DNA of 64,000 nucleotides from Candidatus Melainabacteria bacterium (GTDB lineage Bacteria > Cyanobacteriota > Vampirovibrionia > Obscuribacterales > Obscuribacteraceae). Below are positions 8,642 through 17,559 of this stretch, piece after piece. Each line of letters opens with the position of its first letter. Positions within the stretch are counted from its first letter, which is position 1. Both the position numbers and the translations under genes were made by a program. The stretch covers positions 29,774 through 93,773 of the forward strand of contig PLZS01000063.1 in assembly GCA_003153555.1 (NCBI GenBank). Reading direction: 5' to 3'. Under the pieces are notes generated by a model. That model searched no databases, had not been told where the DNA came from, and saw only the letters and a program-made list of their open reading frames with translations.

Positions 8642-8746
8642 ATGATATGCAAAAGTTGCTCGAAACGTCTTCAGCCAGACTGGAAGTTTTGTCCTGAGTG
8701 TGCACGCGAAGCTGTTATGACCAATGATGAATGTTTGAGTTCATAA
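8642..8746 (+). CDS. Tiny zinc-ribbon protein (34 residues)
   Basis: A short frame encodes a protein with two CxxC knuckles, CKSC at residues 3-6 and CPEC at 17-20, the spacing of a single small zinc ribbon, then a short tail. The pattern MICKSC...WKFCPEC is characteristic of genuine zinc-ribbon N-termini, which is why it is listed despite its size. No strong ribosome binding site precedes the ATG. It could be read with the methyltransferase 33 bases upstream, or it could be the remains of a longer zinc-ribbon protein. Confidence 0.45.
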   Translation: MICKSCSKRLQPDWKFCPECAREAVMTNDECLSS

Positions 8747-8912
8747 TCCGAAGCCGAAGTGTCCTTGCTATGAACAGAGCTGTGAAAATCAGATCTGATT
8801 TTGGCAACTTCGGAGACTTCGTATTGAAAGTTGCACTTAGAAGTGCACATTCCACATAGTGGCAGAGGACCTTGAAAAACGTGATACCACCCAGGTGACT
8901 GAGTGTCTTCGA

Positions 8913-9380
8913 TTAATCCTGTGCGCCGCTTGCGAAGTCCGGTCCGTTGTCGGACATGTTCCAGCGCAACAGCTCTCTGCGCCATTCTAAATCGGCTTGT
9001 GCTTCTTTGATCAAACTTGCTAAACCCTGAAAATCAGCGAACGACAAATCAATTGCCATGCCAAGATCAAACGTTAGCTTGACGCGCTCGCAGTTCGGAG
9101 TGCAAGCCATGCAAACAATGTGTTCTGGCCCGCAGACCTCAAACAGTTGATTCTCGTCACACTGTAGCGGATCCTTTTGCCAATTCAAATAATCTAAAAA
9201 CTGATCGTCTTCCAAGCTTTGCTGAATTAGCAATACCAGCGCCTGGTACTGAGTATTGTTCAAGTAGATAGTTACTTCTTGCCTGCGGAAGTCTAGTGCA
9301 AACTCGCCATTTTCTTTGTCGAGATATAAATCTGCGAAAGCATTAGCAAAGCTTATCTGGTATGCGGTACTTGTTTTCAT
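8913..9380 (-). CDS. Hypothetical protein downstream of the heme genes
   Basis: A 155-residue soluble acidic protein with no signal peptide or membrane segment. The sequence alternates predicted beta strands (EFALDFRRQEVTIYL) and helices (YQALVLLIQQSLEDDQ). A central segment contains five cysteines (CDENQLFEVC, CMACTPNC), which might bind metal. I do not recognise the family. It lies 40 bases downstream of hemB on the same strand and may be the last gene of that transcription unit, but nothing in the sequence ties it to heme synthesis. Confidence 0.65.
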   Translation of the reverse strand: MKTSTAYQISFANAFADLYLDKENGEFALDFRRQEVTIYLNNTQYQALVLLIQQSLEDDQFLDYLNWQKDPLQCDENQLFEVCGPEHIVCMACTPNCERVKLTFDLGMAIDLSFADFQGLASLIKEAQADLEWRRELLRWNMSDNGPDFASGAQD

Positions 9381-9420
9381 TTACCAGTGTCCCCTCAGGT
9401 CCTCCGTGCTCTAGACAGTG

Positions 9421-10443
9421 TTACCCTTTGAGCCATCGGGCTACGTCTCGCGCATGATAAGTGATGATTAAATCAGCACCTGCGCGCACAATGCCAGTTA
9501 AAGACTCGAGTACCACTTTTCTTTCATCGATCCAGCCGTTTGCTGCGGCCGCTTTGACCATCGAATACTCACCTGACACATTATATGCCGCGATTGGCAG
9601 TTTGGTCATGTCTCGTGCCTTGGAGATGATGTCGAGGTAGGGAAGAGCGGGTTTAATCATGATGATGTCAGCGCCTTCTTGAATGTCCAATTCAATTTCC
9701 CTGAGCGCTTCGCGGCCGTTGGCAGGGTCCATTTGGTATGACATGCGGTCGCCGAATTGCGGCGCCGATTCGGCTGCTTCGCGGAATGGACTGTAAAGTG
9801 CAGAAGCGAACTTGGCGCTGTACGCCATGATCGGTGTATGTTCAAATCCAGCTTCGTCCAACGCATTGCGAATGGCTGCGATGCGACCGTCCATCATGTC
9901 AGAAGGAGCAATTACATCGGCACCAGCTTCGGCTTGGGCCACTGCGGAGCGAGCTAATATCTGCAAAGAAGGGTCGTTTAAGACACGTCCATCGGCGACG
10001 ATGCCGCAATGCCCGTGATCCATGTACTCGCATAAACAAGTGTCTGCAATCACGACCATTTCAGGAAAGCGTTGTTTGATCTCGCGGATTGCCTTGTTAA
10101 CAATGCCATCACGCTTCCATGCACCTGATGCCTCGCTGTCTTTTTTGTCAGGAATTCCAAACAGCAGAATTGAAGTAATTCCTGCGTTGGCGGCCTGATC
10201 AATTTCTTGCAACATCGAATCGATACTTTGTTGAAAGATGCCGGGCATGGAGCTAATGGGCGTCTTTTTGTTTGTGCCTTCAACAATGAAAAACGGATAG
10301 ATCAGTTTTTCAAGGTGAAGATGCGTTTCTCTTACCATGCTGCGAGTTGCTGGAGTGGCACGCAATCTGCGCATTCTCATGTTCGGATAACTTGGCGAGC
10401 TCTGTGCAATGCGTTCTTTGGCGAGCGTTTTCATATCATTCAT
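9421..10443 (-). CDS. hemB: Porphobilinogen synthase (delta-aminolevulinic acid dehydratase)
   Basis: 340 residues, the usual HemB length. The enzyme condenses two 5-aminolevulinate molecules into porphobilinogen. The Schiff-base lysines lie in [14 protein letters not shown] and [10 protein letters not shown]. The metal site is the zinc type: [14 protein letters not shown] has the three cysteines (136, 138, 146) of zinc-dependent enzymes rather than the aspartates of the magnesium type common in plants and cyanobacteria. AGGA lies 9 bases before the ATG. It follows hemD by about 190 bases on the same strand and completes a hemA-C-D-B heme cluster. Confidence 0.97.
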   Translation of the reverse strand: MNDMKTLAKERIAQSSPSYPNMRMRRLRATPATRSMVRETHLHLEKLIYPFFIVEGTNKKTPISSMPGIFQQSIDSMLQEIDQAANAGITSILLFGIPDKKDSEASGAWKRDGIVNKAIREIKQRFPEMVVIADTCLCEYMDHGHCGIVADGRVLNDPSLQILARSAVAQAEAGADVIAPSDMMDGRIAAIRNALDEAGFEHTPIMAYSAKFASALYSPFREAAESAPQFGDRMSYQMDPANGREALREIELDIQEGADIIMIKPALPYLDIISKARDMTKLPIAAYNVSGEYSMVKAAAANGWIDERKVVLESLTGIVRAGADLIITYHARDVARWLKG

Positions 10444-10633
10444 TGTTGGAATCCTGGCAATAAAAAGGAATCGATCCGCACTTTCAGAGCTTCGCTCTTA
10501 CAGCACAGATTCGGGCGATCTCAAGCTGGTGTTGTTTGTCCAGCGCATAGCTGTTAAATATATCGTTTTACTGCCATGTATCGAGCGCCTAAGGGTACTG
10601 TGTGGCAGAGATTTAATGCTGCCAAGAACTGTT

Positions 10634-11470
10634 TTAACTGCTGGCATTGGTTTGTACGTAATTCAGGATGGCTTCTACGAGCCCGTCGATGTTGAATTCT
10701 TCAGCCTGTCCTTCGCATTTACCAAGATACTCAACTGCAGTCGCTGTCGTTTGTGGACCAATCGAGATAATTGCAGTTTGGCGCAGAATCAAGCGAACAC
10801 TTGATGTGTCATCGTGTTCTGGAATGGCAAAGATGTTTCGTAATATCTTAGCCAAGTTGCGAACAGATTGAGAACTGGCAACAGTAATGATATCGACCGA
10901 TCCCTTGGTTAGTAAATCAGTAAGCTTTTCCACTGTTTTGTCCATGCTGCTTGGCGGAACGGTTTGATATGCCTGCACGACGTCAACTTCCGCACCGGCT
11001 GCCTGAAATTTCTCGACAATTAGATCCCGACCAATCGATGTTCTTGGCCAGAGAATGCTTTGCCCGCGCAGGTTTGGATAGCCTGGAAATTCTTCTACGA
11101 AGGCTTCACTGATCCACGCTCCGGTCGGTTGAAACGAGGGGTGCAATTTGTTCTGCCTGAGTGCCTCTGCAGTGCTAGGACCAATTGCGGCGAATTTCCC
11201 CGTGAATATTTTCCCCCGACCTTTTTCTGCCCACCGTGAAACGAAGTACTGCACAGCGTTTATCGAAGCAAACAGCATCCAATCGTATTCATCGATTTTG
11301 GCGATCGCTTGATCCACGCTTTCCCAATTTGATGGTGGGATTATTTCTATCGTCGGTAATTCAACTACTATGGCACCAAGAGCGACAAGTCTTGTGGTCA
11401 GGCCGCTTGCTTGATGGCCAGCACGTGTGACGACAATGTTTATTCCGGTCAGTGGATGTGTTTTATGCAT
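10634..11470 (-). CDS. hemD: Uroporphyrinogen-III synthase
   Basis: About 278 residues with the two-lobed HemD pattern. The N-terminus INIVVTRAGHQASGL is typical, as are the later segments DWMLFASINAVQYFV and DIITVASSQSVRNLA. The enzyme closes hydroxymethylbilane with inversion of ring D to give uroporphyrinogen III. HemD is poorly conserved, so the position right after hemC (21-base gap, same strand) supports the call. The start could be the ATG at 11470 or the GTG directly before it. No strong ribosome binding site is seen, which fits translational coupling to hemC. Confidence 0.92.
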   Translation of the reverse strand: MHKTHPLTGINIVVTRAGHQASGLTTRLVALGAIVVELPTIEIIPPSNWESVDQAIAKIDEYDWMLFASINAVQYFVSRWAEKGRGKIFTGKFAAIGPSTAEALRQNKLHPSFQPTGAWISEAFVEEFPGYPNLRGQSILWPRTSIGRDLIVEKFQAAGAEVDVVQAYQTVPPSSMDKTVEKLTDLLTKGSVDIITVASSQSVRNLAKILRNIFAIPEHDDTSSVRLILRQTAIISIGPQTTATAVEYLGKCEGQAEEFNIDGLVEAILNYVQTNASS

Positions 11471-11491
11471 CACCGAGTCTACTCGTTTTCT

Positions 11492-12472
11492 CTATGGAGG
11501 TGATATCGCTGGTGGTGCCGACTGCTTGAGATCGCGAAGAATTCTGTCTGCTCCCAATTCTTCGACGCGCTCAGCTAGAGTATTTCCAAGTTCTGCCGCC
11601 AATTCGTTCGTGGATTCGAGCGAAACTCTAATTATTTCTGATCCATCCAAAGCGGCTACGCAGCCAGTCAGTCGCAGTCGTCCGTCACGCAGCGTCTGAC
11701 CGAGAGCGCCGACAGGCACTGAGCATCCGCCCCCTAATTTATCCAAGAAAGCTCGCTCTGCTGTAATTTCGGCGCGCACTTGTTTGTCTTCTATGATCCG
11801 TAAAAAATCCAAGACCGCGGCGTCACCTGCTCGGCATTCAACGGCCAACGCGCCTTGTCCGACGGCCGGTGTTGAAATTGCCATATCTAAATATTCAGTG
11901 ATTCGACTAGCCAAGCCCAGACGAAGCAATCCAGCTGCTGCCAGGACCATTGCGTCGCATTGACCTTCCTCATGTTTGCGCAGTCTGGTCGGTATGTTGC
12001 CGCGGATGTCGCAAAATTCCAGGTCTGTTCGCAGCGCTCTAATCTGAGCTGTTCGTCTGCGGCTTGAGGTTGCGACTCGGGTACCTTCGGGAAGTCTATG
12101 GAGCAAATTGTCGTCTTTGCTGACTAAAACATCTCGTGGATCTTCTCTGTCGAGAACGCAAGCCAGGATCAAATCCTTAGGCAGTTCCGTTGGTAAATCC
12201 TTCAAGCTATGCACGACAAAATCAACGCGATCTGTATAGAGAGCGTCTTCCAGTTCCTTGACGAATACGCCGCGTCCACCTAGTTCGGCTATAGGTCTGT
12301 CCAAGACCTTGTCACCACCGGTGGTTATAGGCACGACTTCGAATTTTAGCTCAGGAAACCTACCCGATAGCGCCGCAATGACGATATCAGTCTGTAATCT
12401 GGCTAGTTGACTCTCTCGTGTTCCGACTCGCACGCACTTTTGCTTGCTTGAACTCGAAACGATTTTTGTCAC
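11492..12472 (-). CDS. hemC: Hydroxymethylbilane synthase (porphobilinogen deaminase)
   Basis: 326 residues. The enzyme polymerises four porphobilinogen units into hydroxymethylbilane. Visible signatures are the N-terminus VRVGTRESQLARLQTD, the substrate-binding arginine cluster ATSSRRRTAQIRALR, and the cofactor-attachment loop LGGGCSVPVGALG, whose Cys carries the dipyrromethane cofactor. The start is a GTG that overlaps the hemA stop by four bases (GTGA), so translation is probably coupled to hemA. It belongs to the hemA-C-D-B cluster. Confidence 0.97.
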   Translation of the reverse strand: MTKIVSSSSKQKCVRVGTRESQLARLQTDIVIAALSGRFPELKFEVVPITTGGDKVLDRPIAELGGRGVFVKELEDALYTDRVDFVVHSLKDLPTELPKDLILACVLDREDPRDVLVSKDDNLLHRLPEGTRVATSSRRRTAQIRALRTDLEFCDIRGNIPTRLRKHEEGQCDAMVLAAAGLLRLGLASRITEYLDMAISTPAVGQGALAVECRAGDAAVLDFLRIIEDKQVRAEITAERAFLDKLGGGCSVPVGALGQTLRDGRLRLTGCVAALDGSEIIRVSLESTNELAAELGNTLAERVEELGADRILRDLKQSAPPAISPP

Positions 12473-13827
12473 TTTTCTGTACAGACAGTATCTGCGCCGG
12501 CAACTGCAGCTCTGCGGGTTTTGGCGGGCTTACCTAACGCTCCTAACGGATCCAAATTGAATAAAGTGCGCAGAGCTTCGGCTTGTTGCCGCAAAATTTC
12601 GTAGTCCCTAGTTGCTTTAAGCTGAACGGTTGGGCAATGCAAAATCTGATTAACAATCGCCCGACTGATCTCTTCGATTTGCATCGGGTCGGTGATATCA
12701 GAGAGATTTGTACTGCGTGTTTTGGCCATCTGCTCTTGGCGGATGGCTTCGATTTTCTCGCGCAGCCCGGCAATGGTCGGTACTACGAGTAGCGATCTTT
12801 GCCAGCCATGAAACTCATCGAGTGTCTCAAATACAATGTCTTCAGCTTCTGCGACTAGCGCTTCGCGTTCAGCCAAATTTTTAGTCACCACATCGGCAAG
12901 ATCATCTGCGTGGAAAAGTTTGACGCCCGGTAAGTTACCTATTGTCGGTTCCACGTTTCTCGGCACCGATATGTCAATTATGCAAAGCGGTTTTTGCTCT
13001 TTGGACCGGTTTGAGGCAAGCACTTCTCTTTCAAGTAAAAAGGATTGTGCGCTCGTTGAGACTACAACCAAATCTGCGCCCGCAGCCAATTTGTGCCGGT
13101 CTTCAAATTCAAAATCAGTCTCTAAGCGCTGTACGTTTGGCAAAGTGTTCTTAAGAAATTGATTGACTCGTTCTTTGCTGCGGTTTAGCAGAAAAACTGT
13201 GCCTTTGCCCGAATCTGAAAGCAAAAGCTTGACGCAGATTTGGGCCATCTTTCCGGCGCCTATAACAGCAATTCTTTTCTCTTTCAGATCGCCCATGGTG
13301 TTACGCGCCAGTTCGAGTGCTGCTGAGCTAACCGAAACTGCTCGACGGCCCATCGTTGTTTCGGAACGCACTCGCTTGCCGCATTGAAGCGCCACTTTGA
13401 ACAAATAGTCGAGCATCGGTCCGGCAGTTTTGGCTTCAAGAGCTGCCTGATGAGCTGCTTTGACCTGCGACATGATTTGGCCTTCACCCAGGATCATACT
13501 GTCGAGCCCTGAGGCTACCCGAAAAAGGTGCAATGCCACGTCTTCGCGAAGCAGTCGGAAGTTAGGCTTGAGAGCGCCATGGTCGCTAATTGCTTGAGCC
13601 GAAGCGAAGAAGGCATCGATTTCTTGCCAACCGGCCTGGACGTTCGACACGACTGCGTATATCTCAGTGCGGTTGCATGTTGACAATATTGCCGCTTCCT
13701 TCACATGCGGTAGATGCGAAAGAGCTAGGAGGGCATGGCTCACACAAGATTGGGGAATCGTGAATCGTTCACGAATTGCAATCGGGGTGGAGTGATAATT
13801 TAAGCCGCAGACTACGAGTTGTGTCAT
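12469..13827 (-). CDS. hemA: Glutamyl-tRNA reductase
   Basis: 452 residues. The enzyme reduces glutamate on tRNA-Glu to glutamate-1-semialdehyde, the first committed step of the C5 pathway. The catalytic Cys51 sits in ILSTCNRTEIY. An NADPH-binding Rossmann motif IAVIGAGKMAQ lies at about residues 188-198, and a C-terminal helical dimerisation domain follows. The C5 route fits a bacterium outside the alphaproteobacteria. It is the first gene of the minus-strand heme cluster and overlaps hemC by 4 bases. gltX, which supplies Glu-tRNA, is elsewhere in the window at 49225-50700. Confidence 0.97.
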   Translation of the reverse strand: MTQLVVCGLNYHSTPIAIRERFTIPQSCVSHALLALSHLPHVKEAAILSTCNRTEIYAVVSNVQAGWQEIDAFFASAQAISDHGALKPNFRLLREDVALHLFRVASGLDSMILGEGQIMSQVKAAHQAALEAKTAGPMLDYLFKVALQCGKRVRSETTMGRRAVSVSSAALELARNTMGDLKEKRIAVIGAGKMAQICVKLLLSDSGKGTVFLLNRSKERVNQFLKNTLPNVQRLETDFEFEDRHKLAAGADLVVVSTSAQSFLLEREVLASNRSKEQKPLCIIDISVPRNVEPTIGNLPGVKLFHADDLADVVTKNLAEREALVAEAEDIVFETLDEFHGWQRSLLVVPTIAGLREKIEAIRQEQMAKTRSTNLSDITDPMQIEEISRAIVNQILHCPTVQLKATRDYEILRQQAEALRTLFNLDPLGALGKPAKTRRAAVAGADTVCTEK

Positions 13828-14201
13828 GTTACCGAGGTTTCCAGGATGATTTTACCAGTCGGGCAGCTTACGGAGTCGAGCAGCTTGCTAAATGGTCCCC
13901 AGTCGTGTGCATGGACCCTGCTAGTGTGCATAGACTATCCTCAGGCAGCAATCGATCAATTTGTACTTCGCATACCGATAAGACTCCAAAAGCCACTGAT
14001 AATCGGTGCAGTTGAATTATATCCACGCTAATCGGCACTTTTTCTGAACTTTAGGTCAGCGTAACGAAACTACAACTATGTCCTGTGTCAAAAGTTAGCT
14101 ATGGAGAAACGTTTGTAGCGGGCGGGGCTTGCTCTGCCGCTTGACTTACCGACAGCTGAACCCTGAATAAAGGTATTTATTAGAAGAATATCTTGGGCCG
14201 G
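13828..14201. other. Upstream region of hemA, no gene seen
   Basis: 374 bases between the end of the BtuF-like gene and the start of hemA, presumably holding the heme-cluster promoter. Short overlapping frames here look non-coding. A GCCACTG at about 13991 recalls part of a cobalamin riboswitch, but the other conserved elements are missing. No regulatory element can be named. Confidence 0.35.
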
Positions 14202-15146
14202 CTATTTATTGCCTGCTGCCATCTTGGTAGGCGAGGACATTGAGAGAGCTGTCAGTGAAGATTGCGTGCGGGCGCTCCAACTGTCGAGTTTAGGCGATAG
14301 CTCAGGGTGTATCCTCTTTGCAAGCCAGTTTAAACCTGACGTAATGCGGATTGTTGGACGAGCCAGTCCGTCGTGGGGTGGATCAGGCAAAAAGTAGACT
14401 TGGTCGCTTCTTACCGCTTTCAGCGAAGACCAGGGGTGTTTCTTGAGAAATTCATGGTCTTTGCACTCAAAAGGCATGACAATAACGTCCGGATTTGCCA
14501 GAACCAATTTTTCCATTGAAAAATGCGGATAGCCGGCGTTCAAATTTTGTGAGATGCATTCGCCACCACATATGGTGATCGCTTCTGTTAGATAACTCAA
14601 TTTGCCAACTGTCAACAGCGGTTGCGGCCATACGCAATAAAATACTGTGGGCCTATTCGGTTGAGAGGTAATTCTCTTCAAATCGATAAGGCATTTGTCG
14701 AATGTAGTCGCCACTTGTTCACCACGGGTGGTGTTGTCAGTGAGTGTGGCAAGTTCGCGCAAGTTTTTCGATATGTCAGATAGGTGACCGTTTCTCAAAA
14801 TCGAGACGTGATAGCCATTATGAGAAAGCGTGCCGGCAAGCGATTCTTGACCGGAGACCAAGACAATTTTGTCTGGCTTCAAACCAGCCAGGCGCTCAAG
14901 GTTGGCGGAAATGAAGTTGCCGACGATAGTCTTGCTTTTAACTGAGCTTGGATAATCGCAGTAGGAACAGACGCCGATGATCCTATCGCCCGCGCCAATT
15001 GCATACAGTAGCTCGGTGTTCGACGGCGCAAATGAAACGACGCGCTTTGCCGGCTTCTTGCCGTCAACTGCTCCATCTGAGATCGCTGCGTAACCGGTAA
15101 GTAAGGTTAGACTGAGTGCTATGTAGAGCGCGGCTCGTTTAGCCAA
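14202..15146 (-). CDS. BtuF-like periplasmic binding protein (metal complex or cobalamin type)
   Basis: 314 residues with an N-terminal signal peptide (LYIALSLTLLTGYAA) and a class III periplasmic-binding fold. RVVSFAPSNTELLYAIGAGD is the usual opening of BtuF/FepB-like proteins, followed by GVCSYCDYP and GLKPDKIVLVSG. Such proteins deliver vitamin B12 or iron complexes to an ABC importer. No permease or ATPase of that kind is in the window, so the partner is elsewhere or the protein is a free binder. It overlaps the end of the upstream P-loop gene by 28 bases. The ligand is undetermined. Confidence 0.85.
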   Translation of the reverse strand: MAKRAALYIALSLTLLTGYAAISDGAVDGKKPAKRVVSFAPSNTELLYAIGAGDRIIGVCSYCDYPSSVKSKTIVGNFISANLERLAGLKPDKIVLVSGQESLAGTLSHNGYHVSILRNGHLSDISKNLRELATLTDNTTRGEQVATTFDKCLIDLKRITSQPNRPTVFYCVWPQPLLTVGKLSYLTEAITICGGECISQNLNAGYPHFSMEKLVLANPDVIVMPFECKDHEFLKKHPWSSLKAVRSDQVYFLPDPPHDGLARPTIRITSGLNWLAKRIHPELSPKLDSWSARTQSSLTALSMSSPTKMAAGNK

Positions 15147-15679
15147 TGCTTGATCTCTTCCAGGCGTGATTCGTTATCTGATGATTGAACCACATATGTG
15201 ATGTGTGACAACTGCCATTCGAAAATCGTCATGCGCACTAGTCGATCGATTTGCTTTTGATAGTCAAGCTCTGTCCACCTAAATCCGTCCTCAAGAGGCG
15301 GAAACATTGGCGGTACATAAATAATGTGACTGTATTTTTCTGCTTGTCGGCGCGACTTGTCGTAATACGCTTCAGTGTCGAATGTCATTGCCTGGGAGAT
15401 GTTCCATCGTTGCCATAGCACCCAGCAGTCAATAGTTGAGCGGTCTGAAATAAAGGAACCGGTGACGTTCTCCGCGCCTATCTGAGCTTCCAGGACCTTT
15501 CTTTTGAAATCTTCTTGGTCTGGGATGTCGCCGATCTTTTGGTAACCGAGTTCATGACAAAGCTTTCTGCCTAACTCCGGGATGACTGATAAAGAAAGGA
15601 GCGGAGCCAGCATCCCCACAAGAGTGGTTTTGCCGACTCCGCTCGCACCAGTAACAATGATCCTCTTATTCGAATCCAA
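15119..15679 (-). CDS. AAA_28-type P-loop ATPase/kinase (NadR-like)
   Basis: 186 residues with a Walker A IIVTGASGVGKTTLV at the N-terminus. The rest (SFISDRSTIDCWVLWQRW, YSHIIYVPPMFPPLEDGFRW) is typical of small AAA_28 proteins related to the ribosylnicotinamide kinase domain of NadR. These are cytosolic ATP-dependent kinases, often of unknown substrate. The ATG follows the flotillin stop codon with no gap, so translation is likely coupled. Its 3' end overlaps the BtuF-like gene by 28 bases. A co-transcribed unit flotillin-ATPase-BtuF is likely, but their joint role is not known. Confidence 0.78.
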   Translation of the reverse strand: MDSNKRIIVTGASGVGKTTLVGMLAPLLSLSVIPELGRKLCHELGYQKIGDIPDQEDFKRKVLEAQIGAENVTGSFISDRSTIDCWVLWQRWNISQAMTFDTEAYYDKSRRQAEKYSHIIYVPPMFPPLEDGFRWTELDYQKQIDRLVRMTIFEWQLSHITYVVQSSDNESRLEEIKHWLNEPRST

Positions 15680-17245
15680 TTAGCTGTTTAGTGTTGTTTT
15701 GGTTGGTTCTACTGCTTGACTGCGAGCATTCCCACCATCGATGACTTTGCGGTCGCGCTTGAGAGCGTCTGCAATGTCGATTCCCGTTAACCCTTTGATC
15801 ATCATCATGCTTTGAGTAGCTACGTTGAGGACGTCGTTGGTTATTTTGCTGGCGCCGCCGTCATTGCCAGTGGAAAGTACTGTCATGCTGCCGATCTTGG
15901 AGAGAGGAGAAGCAGCTGCGGCAATCATTTCTGGGAGTTTGTCGATGATCATGCTTGTCATAGCAGCGTCATTATATTGCTTAAACGCTTCCGCTTTCTT
16001 CGACATCGCTTCAGCTTCCGCTTGACCTTTGGCAGCTGTTACCGTTGCTTCGGCAAGACCTTGGGCTCTTGTTGCTTCGGCATGTGCCAGACCTAGCGCT
16101 TTAGTGGCTTCAGAGTCAGCCAGCGCTCTTAGGCGTGTAGCGTCGGCTTGACCTTGTGCTTGCAGTTTTGCAGATAGTGCGTCAGCTTCTGCGAGCAACT
16201 TACGCTTCTCTTGTTCGGCTTGCGCCATCAAGCGAATTCTCATTTGTTCTGCTTCGGCTGGCTTAGTCACTTCGCTTTCCAGGGATACTTGTCGCTTTTG
16301 CACTTCGACTTGTTGCAGTTCAACTTCCTTTTGTGCTTCGACAATTCTGATCTTCTGAGTTTCTTCAACCAGTTTCTGTTGTGTTTGCGCTTTGACGATG
16401 TCGTATGCCATGTCTGAAGCCGCTTTCTTGTTGGCGACTTCAGTTTGGAACTGAGCTTGATTGACTTGGAAGTTTTTCGAAGCTTCAGCCACTCTGGTGT
16501 CAGCTAACAGTTTAGCTTTCGCTCCTTCTTCTGCCGCTTGCGCTTGAGCAATTTGTGAATCTCGTTGAGCCTGTGCTTGTTGGATTTGAGTTTCTTTAGC
16601 TGCGTGGGCGACACCTATATCAGCATTTCTCTTCGCTTCAGCCGTTTGTTGGCGACCGAGGGATTCCAAATATCCGACTGTGTCTTTAATTTCTTTGATC
16701 GTGAACGAAACGACTGTCAATCCCATTTTTGCTAGGTCACCGAGCGACACTTCTTGAACGCGTTGGGCGAATGAGTCATTGTTTTGCACCAATTCTTCAA
16801 CGGCCATTGTGCCTAAGATGGCTCTCAAGTGACCAACAAGACTTTCGTGAGCGATGTTCTTTATTTCTTCTTCAGTCTTGCCAAGGAACTGTTCAGCAGC
16901 GGTAGCGATTGAAATTTCATCGCCTTTAACCTTTACCTGAGCAACTCCTTCTACGAAAATCGGTACACCGTTTTTCGTGATCATCGGCGCCTGGGAGTGA
17001 ACATCAATCGTCATGACTTCAAGGCTCAAAACGCTTTTTTGTTGCACCATCGGCAGCATAACGGCGCCACCACCAACGATGATTTTGTAACTTCTGCCGT
17101 CACGTCCTGCATACATCCCGGAGATGATCATCGCTTCGTTAGGACTGCACTTTTGGTATAGATTAACCATCAGGTAGACCAGGATAAAGGCTAACATGAC
17201 TCCAACGCCTATGGCTAATAGCGAACCGAACTCTAAACCAAGCAT
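15680..17245 (-). CDS. Flotillin-like SPFH membrane protein
   Basis: 521 residues. An N-terminal membrane segment (about 10-31) is followed by an SPFH domain (about 35-210) opening with CSPNEAMIISG, and a long Ala/Gln/Glu-rich coiled coil (about 210-440) with repeated AEA and QAQ steps typical of flotillin/YqiK proteins. The C-terminus holds short hydrophobic patches. Flotillins form large oligomeric rings or cages that organise membrane microdomains. The two NfeD-like genes just upstream on the same strand match the known flotillin-NfeD association. GGAG lies shortly before the ATG. A second, different SPFH protein is at 36970-37950. Confidence 0.92.
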   Translation of the reverse strand: MLGLEFGSLLAIGVGVMLAFILVYLMVNLYQKCSPNEAMIISGMYAGRDGRSYKIIVGGGAVMLPMVQQKSVLSLEVMTIDVHSQAPMITKNGVPIFVEGVAQVKVKGDEISIATAAEQFLGKTEEEIKNIAHESLVGHLRAILGTMAVEELVQNNDSFAQRVQEVSLGDLAKMGLTVVSFTIKEIKDTVGYLESLGRQQTAEAKRNADIGVAHAAKETQIQQAQAQRDSQIAQAQAAEEGAKAKLLADTRVAEASKNFQVNQAQFQTEVANKKAASDMAYDIVKAQTQQKLVEETQKIRIVEAQKEVELQQVEVQKRQVSLESEVTKPAEAEQMRIRLMAQAEQEKRKLLAEADALSAKLQAQGQADATRLRALADSEATKALGLAHAEATRAQGLAEATVTAAKGQAEAEAMSKKAEAFKQYNDAAMTSMIIDKLPEMIAAAASPLSKIGSMTVLSTGNDGGASKITNDVLNVATQSMMMIKGLTGIDIADALKRDRKVIDGGNARSQAVEPTKTTLNS

Positions 17246-17559
17246 AAATGTGTTCCTCCAGTGGGAAAGCGAGAATCATCTCTTTTCCCTATCATTCCCA
17301 AAAATTAGACTTCTTTAGACAGTTTCTCGTTTGATTTTCATCATTGGTTTACTGCGTGAGAACATCATATACGCTCTCAAGACTACCTCTTGGCAGCATC
17401 ATCAATTCCTTATTATTTCAGGCTCTTCGTCATTTTTTCTACACAATTTCATGCCTCAAGCTGATGGCATTAAGTGGGTAAAACAACCTCGATGTTGGTG
17501 GAATTTCCTTCTCGATAAAAGACTGTTTTGTGTTACCGGGCGACCGTTGCGGACAATTT

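Noticed and set aside
13985..14010. GCCACTG motif near the BtuF-like gene, possible cobalamin riboswitch
   Set aside because: Other conserved riboswitch segments are missing and it lies at the far end, upstream of hemA and not of the BtuF-like gene.
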